Of a stretch of 62,369 nt of DNA, positions 34,268-43,204 are shown piece after piece. The position numbers were made by a program, and so were the translations under genes. The stretch is from an uncultured Bacteroides sp. Its GTDB lineage: Bacteria; Bacteroidota; Bacteroidia; Bacteroidales; Bacteroidaceae. The stretch covers positions 1 through 62,369 of the forward strand of contig NZ_CAUCSQ010000024.1 in NCBI RefSeq assembly GCF_958445495.1, given 5' to 3'. How positions within the stretch are numbered: the stretch's first letter is position 1; each line of letters begins with the position of its first letter. Under the pieces are notes generated by a model. That model did no database searches. It had not been told where the DNA came from and saw only the letters and a program-made list of their open reading frames with translations.

Positions 34268-37200
34268 ATGAAAAGAGTAATAACCTTTCTCTTTAGTCTT
34301 TTATGCCTTTTGATGGCGGTTTGTGCTAAAAATCATTATTTTAAGCACTTGGGAGTATCTGATGGGTTATCTCAAGTTTGTATTCCGGCCATTTATCAGG
34401 ATGAGTTAGGAGCGATATGGCTGGGAACCACAGAAGGATTGGATAGATATAATGGTAAAGATGTGAGAATATTCCGTCCTTCCCAGGAAAATAAAGGGCT
34501 GACAAATAATGAGATTAACGAGCTGTGTGGAGATAAAAAGGGGAGGATGTACATTCGTTCCGGAGGCGATTTGATAAAACTGGATATTTATAAAGAACGG
34601 TTTACCTGTCTACGTCAAAATGATGTAAGAGGAATGTTCTGTAGAGAAGATACTCTTTGGGTCAGTTGTAAAGGCGGCATCTATTATTATACAAGCGAAA
34701 GTTCAGATTTGACTTTTGTGACCCGGTTACGGGACGGGGTTGGGCAAGGAGAAGCTTTATATGTGACGGATGATATGATATGGGTGATTACCCGGAATCA
34801 TCTGGTTGTAATTTCGCGTAAGAATCCGGTACGGCAAGATACATTGCTTTCATTCAGTAGAGGAAAATGCATTTCGGGAGATAGTACAGGTAATATTTGG
34901 GTGGGTACATGGGATGGTTTATATCGTCTTTCCGTCAATCGTGAAATCACTCATTACACCAGTGCCCCCGGAATGGGTGATTTGTCGGATAATCAAGTCC
35001 GATGCGTATTGGAAGATGATTTTAAACGTATTTGGGTGGGTACTTACCGCGGGCTTGACTGCTATGACCCTGCTACTGACGAGTGGATACATTATACTCG
35101 TTATGGAGATTCGTCGAATACGTTAAGTCATCATTCTATCTTGTCCCTTCATAAAGATATGCAGGGTAATATTTGGGTGGGTACTTATTATGGAGGGGTG
35201 AATGTCTTTAATCCGGACAAGGCCAATAATCATTTTTATTATGCCGAACCTTTGCAAGAAGACTGTTTAAGTTTTCCCGTTATCGGAAAAATGACAGAAG
35301 ACAGTCGGGGAAATATATGGATTTGTACGGAAGGCGGAGGGTTGAATTGTTATAATACGAATACCGGGCGTTTTACTCGTTATCAGCATAAAGAGGGAGA
35401 ACCGGGAAGTGTGGGCAGCAATAATCTGAAATCCATATTTTACCGGAAGGAAAATAATCGTTTATATGTCGGTTCTCATTTCGGAGGTTTGTTTGTTTTG
35501 GATTTAAAGTCGAATAAAGGACATTCCTTCCATCATATAGAAGGAGATCCGGTTTCGTTACCGCATGAAATAGTAAATGATATTCAAGCATATAAAGACG
35601 GTCTTGCTTTGCTGACACAAGGGGGACCTGTATTTATGAATCCGGAAACAGAGAAATTTTCTCCACTCTCCACCGATACGGCAATTCAACGAATTTTAAA
35701 TAAAGAATATGCTTTTGAAACCTTCCTGATTGACAGCCGGGAACGCATGTGGCTGTCTTCTGTCAGTGGCGGAGTCATCTGTGTCGATTTGCCTTCGTCA
35801 AAAATAACCCGGTATGTGACGGATGCCGATAGCCGTTCTGCAATAGGTAAATTTAAAGTAGTACATATTTTTGAAGATAGTAAAAGAGATATTTATTTTT
35901 GTACGATAGGTTCGGGAATATTTAAATACCGGGAAAAAGATAACTCTTTTGAGTCCTATAGAACATCCAACGGATGCCTTCCCAATGATTATTGTTATTA
36001 TATCTGCGAGTCGGTGGAAGAACACTGCCTGTTTGTTTTACATGGTGGAGGCCTGTCCGTCTTTAATCGGGAAAAAGGAATGGCAGAAGACACATATCAT
36101 CCGTTCCGTCAGACTTATAGCCAAGAGTCCGCATTGTACCGGAGTAAGAAAGGAGTGATTTATATTGGCGGTACGAATGGCCTTGCCTTGTTTCAGGAAC
36201 AGTCCTTGTATGCACCTCCGCCTCGGAGTTTTTTAAGTTTTGATAAACTGTTTATCTTTAATGATGAAGTGACTCCGAATGATTGTTTAGGTATTTTGAC
36301 GGATATATTGGCAAAGACATCCGATATTTATTTAAGCCACAAGCAAAATAATGTGACGATAGAGCTGGCTACATTCAATTATAATAATGAACGTAATCAT
36401 TTGTTCGAATATCGTTTGGACGGTTTCGACAAAGCCTGGACTAAAACTTCGGGTACGACCGTCACCTACACCAATTTACCTTCGGGGAATTATACGCTCA
36501 GGGCACGTTCGTTGGAAAGCAAAGAAAGCCGGAATGAAGAAATACGTTTGAATATACATGTCTCTGCACCTTTTTACGCTACCGCATGGGCATATTTATT
36601 TTACTTTCTAGGTATAATAGGGGTATTGGTTGCATTCATCCGTTTCAAGACCAGACAGGCAGCCTTGAAATCTTCTTTAGAGTTTGAACGGAAAGAAAAA
36701 GAAAGGATTGAAGAATTGAATCAGGTAAAGTTACGTTTTTTCACTAATATCTCTCATGAATTCCGGACTCCGTTGACACTTATTTTGGGACAGATAGAAG
36801 TATTGATGCAAATGGACAATCTGGGCACAGTCGTTTATAACCGGATTTTGCGTATATATAAGAATGCATGGCACATGAGAAACCTGATATCCGAATTATT
36901 GGATTTCCGTAAACAAGAGCAAGGCTATCTGAAACTTAAAGTTGAGGAAAAGGATTTAGTAGCTTTTACCCGTCAGATATACATGTGTTTCTATGAATAT
37001 GCGCAGAAAAAAGAAATAACCTATCGTTTTCTGTTTGTAGAGGATACCATATCCGTTTGGTTCGATTCGGTGCAATTGCAGAAAGTTATTTTCAACTTGT
37101 TGTCAAATGCTTTTAAATACACTCCGGACAAAGGTAACATAACAGTAGAAGTGAAAAAGAATAATTTACAGGCAATAGTCTCTGTCACCGATACAGGCAT

Positions 37201-38314
37201 CGGCATTCAGGATAAGGATATTTCCAAGATATTTGAACGGTTTTATCAGGCAGGTGATACTTCTTCTTTTTTCACTCCGGGCACAGGCATCGGTTTGGCA
37301 CTTTCTAAAGGCATCATGGATATGCATCATGGGAAGATTGAAGTGAGCAGTGAAGTCGGTAAAGGAAGCCGGTTCTCCTTGAGCCTTTTGTTGGGTAACC
37401 GGCATTTCAGTAAAGAAGAAATAACCCATGCGGAAAAAGGGGAAACAGCCACGGTATTGAAAGACACCTCTATTTTTCCGGATATACCGTTGATGCGGCT
37501 GGAAGAAGAATCGGATTTATTTTTGGATGAAAAGTCGGAAGATAATAAACCTTCCCTTTTGCTGGTAGAAGATAATGAAGAACTTCTCCTTATGCTGGCT
37601 GATGTGTTCCGACCGATGTATGAGGTAAATATGGCCCATAACGGACGTGAGGGGCTTGAAATGGCGCGGCAGTTGCAACCGGATTTGATTGTAAGCGATG
37701 TGATGATGCCGGAAGTCTCAGGAAAAGAATTATGCTATAAAATAAAAAACAATGTCGAGCTTTCTCATATTTCTATTGTCTTATTGACAGCACAAAGCTC
37801 TCCGGAATATATGGTGGAAGGTTTTATGTTCGGAGCAGATGATTATGTAACCAAACCGTTCAATGTTAAAGTCTTGTTGGCGCGTTGTAATAATTTAATC
37901 AGAAATAAGAAGCGGCTGATAGCCCATTATGCCGGCAAACCCGCTGCAGAGACAACAATAGGAGTGAGCGCCATTAGCGAACATGAGCGGGAATTATTAG
38001 AAAAATCCGTAAATATTATTCAGAGAAACTTTGAAAATCCGGAATTTGACGTGATGTCTTTGGCTTCGGAACTTTGTATGGGGCGTAGCAAATTATATAT
38101 GCAGTTCAAACAAATAACCGGATTGACACCCAATGAATTTATCCTAAAAGTAAAACTGGATGAAGCCATGAACTTGTTGAAAAATCGTCCGGAATGGAAC
38201 ATCTCCGAGATTGCCATCCGATTAGGATTCTCTTCTCCCCGTTATTTCAGCAAATCCTTTAAGTCGTTTTTTGGAGTGGCCCCGCAAACAGTCAGGAGTA
38301 AAAAGGGAGACTGA
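34268..38314 (+). CDS. Hybrid two-component system (HTCS) sensor kinase / AraC-type regulator
   Basis: A 1348-residue one-protein signalling system. It has a signal peptide (residues 1-20), a periplasmic two-propeller sensor of repeated WVGT units (about 30-680, with GNIWVGTWDGLYRL and KRIWVGTYRGLDCY), a Y_Y_Y domain (about 690-765), a membrane helix (about 772-794), a histidine kinase with His830 in NISHEFRTPLT and ATPase motifs DTGIGIQ and GTGIGLALS, a receiver domain with Asp1144 in VSDVMMPEVSG, and a C-terminal AraC helix-turn-helix (about 1245-1345). In Bacteroides such proteins sense a breakdown product of the target glycan in the periplasm and turn on the neighbouring locus. It lies between the two SusCD loci; the downstream glycan locus is the more likely target. 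Confidence 0.95.
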   Translation: MKRVITFLFSLLCLLMAVCAKNHYFKHLGVSDGLSQVCIPAIYQDELGAIWLGTTEGLDRYNGKDVRIFRPSQENKGLTNNEINELCGDKKGRMYIRSGGDLIKLDIYKERFTCLRQNDVRGMFCREDTLWVSCKGGIYYYTSESSDLTFVTRLRDGVGQGEALYVTDDMIWVITRNHLVVISRKNPVRQDTLLSFSRGKCISGDSTGNIWVGTWDGLYRLSVNREITHYTSAPGMGDLSDNQVRCVLEDDFKRIWVGTYRGLDCYDPATDEWIHYTRYGDSSNTLSHHSILSLHKDMQGNIWVGTYYGGVNVFNPDKANNHFYYAEPLQEDCLSFPVIGKMTEDSRGNIWICTEGGGLNCYNTNTGRFTRYQHKEGEPGSVGSNNLKSIFYRKENNRLYVGSHFGGLFVLDLKSNKGHSFHHIEGDPVSLPHEIVNDIQAYKDGLALLTQGGPVFMNPETEKFSPLSTDTAIQRILNKEYAFETFLIDSRERMWLSSVSGGVICVDLPSSKITRYVTDADSRSAIGKFKVVHIFEDSKRDIYFCTIGSGIFKYREKDNSFESYRTSNGCLPNDYCYYICESVEEHCLFVLHGGGLSVFNREKGMAEDTYHPFRQTYSQESALYRSKKGVIYIGGTNGLALFQEQSLYAPPPRSFLSFDKLFIFNDEVTPNDCLGILTDILAKTSDIYLSHKQNNVTIELATFNYNNERNHLFEYRLDGFDKAWTKTSGTTVTYTNLPSGNYTLRARSLESKESRNEEIRLNIHVSAPFYATAWAYLFYFLGIIGVLVAFIRFKTRQAALKSSLEFERKEKERIEELNQVKLRFFTNISHEFRTPLTLILGQIEVLMQMDNLGTVVYNRILRIYKNAWHMRNLISELLDFRKQEQGYLKLKVEEKDLVAFTRQIYMCFYEYAQKKEITYRFLFVEDTISVWFDSVQLQKVIFNLLSNAFKYTPDKGNITVEVKKNNLQAIVSVTDTGIGIQDKDISKIFERFYQAGDTSSFFTPGTGIGLALSKGIMDMHHGKIEVSSEVGKGSRFSLSLLLGNRHFSKEEITHAEKGETATVLKDTSIFPDIPLMRLEEESDLFLDEKSEDNKPSLLLVEDNEELLLMLADVFRPMYEVNMAHNGREGLEMARQLQPDLIVSDVMMPEVSGKELCYKIKNNVELSHISIVLLTAQSSPEYMVEGFMFGADDYVTKPFNVKVLLARCNNLIRNKKRLIAHYAGKPAAETTIGVSAISEHERELLEKSVNIIQRNFENPEFDVMSLASELCMGRSKLYMQFKQITGLTPNEFILKVKLDEAMNLLKNRPEWNISEIAIRLGFSSPRYFSKSFKSFFGVAPQTVRSKKGD

Positions 38315-38364
38315 CCGTCATTCATTTGAAAGAAAACGGTTACGCAAGTTGGAAAAATTCAAAT

Positions 38365-38408
38365 CCTGTCTATGAAAAGCATGATTATCAATCCCTTTCA
38401 TAGACAGG
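38365..38408. terminator. Inverted repeat between convergent genes
   Basis: Arms CCTGTCTATGAAAG (38365-38378) and CTTTCATAGACAGG (38395-38408), 14 bp perfect, 16-nt loop, between the HTCS gene and the convergent beta-helix gene. There is no T run next to it, so it is a probable but not certain bidirectional terminator. Confidence 0.5.
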
Positions 38409-38423
38409 CAATGGACGGATTTT

Positions 38424-40805
38424 CTACAGTATTTTTTGTTTGATTGTATTTCCCGGAATAGTAAGCGGATACTCCCTCTGGTTTCTGAATAAGACTATTT
38501 CTATAGGGCTTGTCAAGTCCGCCTTCTGGATAGCCTGTTTTAAATCTGCCAGGTTATTCGTCGTTTTTTTGTCAAACTTGAGAATAACGTCATTAGCATG
38601 TATAAAATCCCTGAGAGGATTTCCCATTACTCGGACAGAGATGACATATACCCCTCGTTCCGAATCCATCCCTGTAGCAGAACGCTCCCCTAAAGTCTCC
38701 AGGTTCTTGAGAGACAATCCGGACCATTCAAGTACAGATGCCCGTGCAGTTTCCTGCCATATAGCCGGGTGCGGCATTTGTGGACGTTTAGCTATCGAAC
38801 GCAGCCTGGGAGAGATGACCCCGAATCTGTCCGTCTCGAAATTCCTGAATCCGCATAAAGGGCTGATTTCAGCTATTTGCTTAATCTTAAAATCTCCGGT
38901 TAAAGGATTGCAGAATGTGACTGGATAAACGATAGAATGCTCATCCGTGCCATTTTTACGAGCGGCTACGTATGCGGTACTGTCAGTAAACAGATTATAG
39001 TCGACCTCTGTCCCCCAGTGTGAGACACCGATAGACCGATAAGGCTCCATAATTATATTCCGTGCAAATACATCGCCGCTGTTTCTAAACCAGACATGCG
39101 GATGGAAAGTACAGTTAATCATTATGTTATTTTCTACTGTGCGATAGAACCCCTCCCGTAATTTTATACCTCCGTTTAAACATAAATTATTATATATATG
39201 GTAATTGCTGGAACCGTCGTCCAAATCTATGTCCCAACCGCGGTCACATTTAAAACGGTTGTTGCGGATAACGGTGCAAGACGAAGCATCTGCAAGAATC
39301 AGTCCGGGTTCCGCCTCTACCAACCGGGCCATCTCTTTATATGAGCTTCTCCAGAAACGGTCACGTCCCCATGAATTGAATGCTCCGTGGTCACCGGTTT
39401 CCTTCACCGTGTCGAAAACATCGTTATATTCGATGATATGTCCGCCCCAAGTCCCTTCGCTGATGTTGATACCGGCACGGGGCGTATGATAAATACTGTT
39501 GTGGCCGACAGTGATGAACCGGCACATTGAAAGCTCTATTCCGGTAGTCTGTTTCTCGAAAAGTCCGATGTGGTGAATCAGATTATCGTATGCAGAACAA
39601 TAAGCCGGATAATCGTTGTTTGCAGGACCGGGAGTACGGTCTAATTCTGGTATGGGAACAGACTTCCCATATTCAAAACTAGGTGAACGTACCGCTTCCG
39701 GGTTACCCACAAAACAAATAGCGCTTGCCCCGATTTGGAAAAAATGGCATCCGGATACGGATGAATTCCGGTTGTAGTTCGAAAAGAAAAGAGCATTGCC
39801 TCCTAAATGATGCAAATCGCAGTTCTTAATAACACAGTTCTCAGTACCCTCCAGGAAAATAGCCCCTCCGCGGTAAATAGTCCAGTCGGAACGTAAAAGA
39901 GGCTCATACCGCTCCATAAAAGTACGTATTGTCTGGGTGAACGCTATATCTTGAATAGTAATATTTCTGACAGGTGATTGCTCGCTGCCGCGAAATTCGA
40001 TTAAATGTTTTAGTTGAGGCGCTTCCAATAAGGCAACGGTAATATCCTCATGAGGCATTGGATAATAATAAAGGATAGATTCTTTCGTATCGTAATACCA
40101 TTCTCCGGGCGCATCCAACTCTTCAAAAATATTCTCCACCATTCGATTATGCGGGTGCAAGCCGGAAGGCCTGTTGTTTTGCCATCCCCCTTCCAGTTTC
40201 AGTTTATCCGTTTTTTCTTTTTCAATGATTCGGAAATGGAAATCTCCCCAATCATGTGAATGCATTGCATGTAAATAGCCTCCGGCAGGATTTTTCCATT
40301 TTTTGATTCGTTCCGGTGAAGTCGCGTCTGCCGACGTTCCGTTCAAACGGACGGCAGTAGAATCAAAGTCAGGATAACGTGCCATGGGACGTATAACTCC
40401 GTTCACCAATAACATATCCATTGTACAAGGAATGGACACCCGGGCTTTCATTATATTTCCTTTATGAGGTTGCCAGTCTGGTTTAAGAGGAATTCCGCCG
40501 GTAAGAGTGGCCTGTTCGCCGGGATAAGAACGGACAGTCAGTTGTTTTTGCCCACCCCCGTCTTCCGGAGTAAAGACTAGCGGACGGGTCAGGAAATATT
40601 TTCCTTGCCTTAAATAAATGGTAATAGTCCCGTGTTGTTTGCGGGCCTCATGTTTTGCCTTTTCAATACTTCTGAAAGGCGCTCGTACACTTCCGTCATT
40701 TGTATCTTTCCCATCGGGAGATACGAAAAAATTTATTTGTGCTGATAATACGGAGCATTGTCCTGCGATACATAACAAGGACATAAGGAAACGAAATTTT
40801 GCCAT
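38424..40805 (-). CDS. Secreted right-handed beta-helix protein with C-terminal PDZ domain (GH120/GH141-like)
   Basis: A 793-residue exported protein with a signal peptide (ends VLSAQ). The start INFFVSPDGKDTNDGSVRAPF is the typical opening of right-handed beta-helix enzymes and is followed by a long beta-helix of ENxI-type coils (NCVIKNCDLHHLGGNALF, NNLCLNGGIKLREGFYRTV). The last 90 residues are a PDZ domain (GVYVISVRVMGNPLRDFIHANDV in two parts around residues 700-730). The architecture is nearest to the GH141 and GH120 glycosidase groups, where fucosidase, xylanase or xylosidase activities occur, but I cannot assign the family from sequence alone. It is divergent from the M60/fucosidase operon and probably acts on the same glycan. 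Confidence 0.7.
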   Translation of the reverse strand: MAKFRFLMSLLCIAGQCSVLSAQINFFVSPDGKDTNDGSVRAPFRSIEKAKHEARKQHGTITIYLRQGKYFLTRPLVFTPEDGGGQKQLTVRSYPGEQATLTGGIPLKPDWQPHKGNIMKARVSIPCTMDMLLVNGVIRPMARYPDFDSTAVRLNGTSADATSPERIKKWKNPAGGYLHAMHSHDWGDFHFRIIEKEKTDKLKLEGGWQNNRPSGLHPHNRMVENIFEELDAPGEWYYDTKESILYYYPMPHEDITVALLEAPQLKHLIEFRGSEQSPVRNITIQDIAFTQTIRTFMERYEPLLRSDWTIYRGGAIFLEGTENCVIKNCDLHHLGGNALFFSNYNRNSSVSGCHFFQIGASAICFVGNPEAVRSPSFEYGKSVPIPELDRTPGPANNDYPAYCSAYDNLIHHIGLFEKQTTGIELSMCRFITVGHNSIYHTPRAGINISEGTWGGHIIEYNDVFDTVKETGDHGAFNSWGRDRFWRSSYKEMARLVEAEPGLILADASSCTVIRNNRFKCDRGWDIDLDDGSSNYHIYNNLCLNGGIKLREGFYRTVENNIMINCTFHPHVWFRNSGDVFARNIIMEPYRSIGVSHWGTEVDYNLFTDSTAYVAARKNGTDEHSIVYPVTFCNPLTGDFKIKQIAEISPLCGFRNFETDRFGVISPRLRSIAKRPQMPHPAIWQETARASVLEWSGLSLKNLETLGERSATGMDSERGVYVISVRVMGNPLRDFIHANDVILKFDKKTTNNLADLKQAIQKADLTSPIEIVLFRNQREYPLTIPGNTIKQKIL

Positions 40806-41210
40806 GATGTATATTAAAAATTAGGTATTATGTACTAAGTTCGTGAAAATCTTTGATATACGCAAAAGAGCAGGTGAATTTGCCGGAAGAACCTGCCGAT
40901 ATTTTCCACAAGTACGGTTGTCGTCTGTTTGAAGCGTTGCCGGATGAGAATCCCATTCCTTAATTTGTTGCAAGATAAGTACGGAAATACCGGAAAAGAA
41001 CACGTACATAACCTCTCCGTTTAGTGTAAATATGGTATCAAATTAAAGAAATATGGAATAATATACCCAAATCTTCCATATTATGTATCCAAATCCTCCA
41101 TGTGGACTTAGAAGAACTCTTTTCGCAGGATTTGCTTTATCCATGTTTTAACTTTCCCCATACTTTCACACTGTTTTAATTTATAAAATCAAAAAATTAA
41201 TTAAACAAGT
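40806..41210. other. Divergent regulatory region between beta-helix gene and M60/SusCD operon
   Basis: About 400 bases with no credible gene. It separates two divergent transcripts of the glycan locus. The right half carries the 13-bp direct repeat described separately and a TACTTTCA sequence (41161-41168), a near match to the -7 box, 43 bases before the M60 start. I see no clear box for the left transcript. Confidence 0.6.
41067..41101 (+). promoter_or_regulatory. Direct repeat CCAAATCYTCCAT, candidate HTCS operator
   Basis: Two copies of CCAAATCYTCCAT at 41067-41079 and 41089-41101, 12 of 13 bases identical, spaced 22 bases start to start, or about two helical turns. AraC-family regulators bind direct repeats with this kind of spacing on one face of DNA. 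The repeat lies about 60 bases before the -7-like box of the M60 operon, where an activator would sit. The link to the HTCS encoded at 34.3 kb is inference. Confidence 0.5.
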
Positions 41211-43163
41211 ATGAAGAGCACAAAAAAAGAATTCCAAATACCGGTCTGGTATTTATTTCTGTCTTTCCTCTGTTTATTTTTAAGCACAGGATGTAGTGAT
41301 GACAACAAAAAGAATGAAATCCCTGATAACTGGATTTCCGAATTGCCGGGTAGTATCGAGTTCGATGTGAAAGGGGGAACCAAAGAATTCCCGCTGACAT
41401 TGGATCAGTCTGTAGATGCAGAACGTATCGCTTGCATACTTTCCGAAGAAAACAGGTTATGGTGTGATGTAAAACTGGAAAATAATATCTTATCCATATC
41501 CGTATCTCCGTCGGGGTTTGCCCGTTCGGCAGTTATAACATTAGTGTATGATAAAGACCATAAAGACATAGTGCATGTCAATCAGAAAAGCGATTTTAGC
41601 GCATACTTCACAGATGAGTCTTGTTCTGAGTTGAAAGCCGGAATTACAGATGAGGAAATAGCACAGATACCTCACGAAAAGATGAGAGAGCTGGCAGTTT
41701 CCCTGAAAAAAGGTGAATATGAAAAAGAATTCCGTGTGGCGGAATATCGTCCTTATCAAGATCCGGCTATCATGGCAGCTAAAAATAAGACCTCAAAATA
41801 CAGCCTGCGAGACAATCCTACCGGTATTTATGCAGAAGAAGGTGATGAGCTCTTTATTTATTTAGGCAATGTATATGAAGGCGCGCAAATATCCATTATC
41901 ATCCAAGACCTGAGTGAAGGATACAGCAATAGCAAGACTATCGCGTTGAACGAAGGCCTGAATAGAGTTATAGCTCCTATCGGAGGGCTGATTTATCTAT
42001 TGAATAATGTAGAGGAAGATATCCCTTTGTTATTGGAAACAGAAGAAGCGAAAAAAGCCGCTGCTGCAAAAACCGTGACTGCTCATTTTGTTTTCGGCAA
42101 AGTGAACGGTTATTTTGATATTCAAAAACATAAAACACAAGCGAAATGGGAAGAAATCCTGGATAATGCTCGATACCAGGATATTGACGTTTTAGGTTAT
42201 TATTCTCATATTACCTGGAATGTAGAACAGTTTAAGGGAAAAAATGTACAGAGCAATGAAGGGATTGTGACAAACATCATTAAGACCATTGACAACTGCG
42301 ATAAGTTAGTCTATTGGGAAGAAGAATTCCTGGGGCTTGTTAAGTACGATAAGATGTTCAACAACCGCATGCATTTCTGTCTTGATTATAAGGCAGCGAG
42401 TCCTAACGCTTCCGATTACCGTACGGTATATAGTGCAGGGACATCGTATGCGGAAATCTTCTGTAATCCGGACAAGTTCGGTACCCGCCTTTGGGGGCCG
42501 GCACACGAGGTAGGCCATTGCAACCAGACCCGTCCGGGATTAAAATGGGCGGGAATGACCGAAGTAACCAATAACCTGACAGCCTTGTATGTCCAAACAA
42601 AATATGGACAACCGTGTAAATTGCAGACAGACAAAGGAAATCCGGTAATAGAAGACGGCAGTAAACTTTATTCGGATGCAGACTATAAGAATGTCAAGAA
42701 CTTCTATGAAGTCTCGACAGACTATATAATCGACGGCGGTCGCGCGCATTGTCTTCCTTCGATAGACATTAATTCGCGTGAAACCCAGTTAGTTCCTTTC
42801 TGGCAACTGAAACTCTATATCGTAGACGCTTTGGGACAGAAAGACTTCTATCATGATTTGTACGAATACTTCCGTAATAATCCGAGTCCGAGCGAACAAG
42901 GAAAAAATGCAGGCATGGACCAATTGGATTTCGTCCGTCAAGTATGTCGGATTTCAGGGCTGAATCTCCTGGACTTCTTTGACAAATGGGGATTCCTCAA
43001 ACCTGTAAATACAACCCTGAATGACTATGGAAATAAAATATTCACCATCACTCAAAATCAGATAAACTCCTTGAAAGAAGAAATCAATGACGCAGGCTAT
43101 GCGATGCCGGCTTCCAATGTCCATGAGATAACTGATGAGACCGTATCGGCTTTTAAACCCTAA
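41211..43163 (+). CDS. M60-like metallopeptidase lipoprotein (mucin/glycoprotein-directed)
   Basis: A 650-residue lipoprotein (signal ends FLSTGCSDDNKK). Residues about 45-125 form a BACON-like Ig domain. The catalytic M60 region has the gluzincin motif at His432-Glu433-His436 (GPAHEVGHCNQTRPGLKWAG), and the third ligand is probably Glu451 in GMTEVTNN. M60 (enhancin-like) peptidases of gut bacteria cut O-glycosylated mucin-type proteins, often needing the glycan for recognition. It is the first gene of the operon, followed by a fucosidase after 41 bases. That pairing suggests host mucin or other O-glycoproteins as the substrate. Confidence 0.88.
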   Translation: MKSTKKEFQIPVWYLFLSFLCLFLSTGCSDDNKKNEIPDNWISELPGSIEFDVKGGTKEFPLTLDQSVDAERIACILSEENRLWCDVKLENNILSISVSPSGFARSAVITLVYDKDHKDIVHVNQKSDFSAYFTDESCSELKAGITDEEIAQIPHEKMRELAVSLKKGEYEKEFRVAEYRPYQDPAIMAAKNKTSKYSLRDNPTGIYAEEGDELFIYLGNVYEGAQISIIIQDLSEGYSNSKTIALNEGLNRVIAPIGGLIYLLNNVEEDIPLLLETEEAKKAAAAKTVTAHFVFGKVNGYFDIQKHKTQAKWEEILDNARYQDIDVLGYYSHITWNVEQFKGKNVQSNEGIVTNIIKTIDNCDKLVYWEEEFLGLVKYDKMFNNRMHFCLDYKAASPNASDYRTVYSAGTSYAEIFCNPDKFGTRLWGPAHEVGHCNQTRPGLKWAGMTEVTNNLTALYVQTKYGQPCKLQTDKGNPVIEDGSKLYSDADYKNVKNFYEVSTDYIIDGGRAHCLPSIDINSRETQLVPFWQLKLYIVDALGQKDFYHDLYEYFRNNPSPSEQGKNAGMDQLDFVRQVCRISGLNLLDFFDKWGFLKPVNTTLNDYGNKIFTITQNQINSLKEEINDAGYAMPASNVHEITDETVSAFKP

Positions 43164-43204
43164 CGCCCTTTTTACTTTATTCATAATAATATAAATACTA
43201 TACA

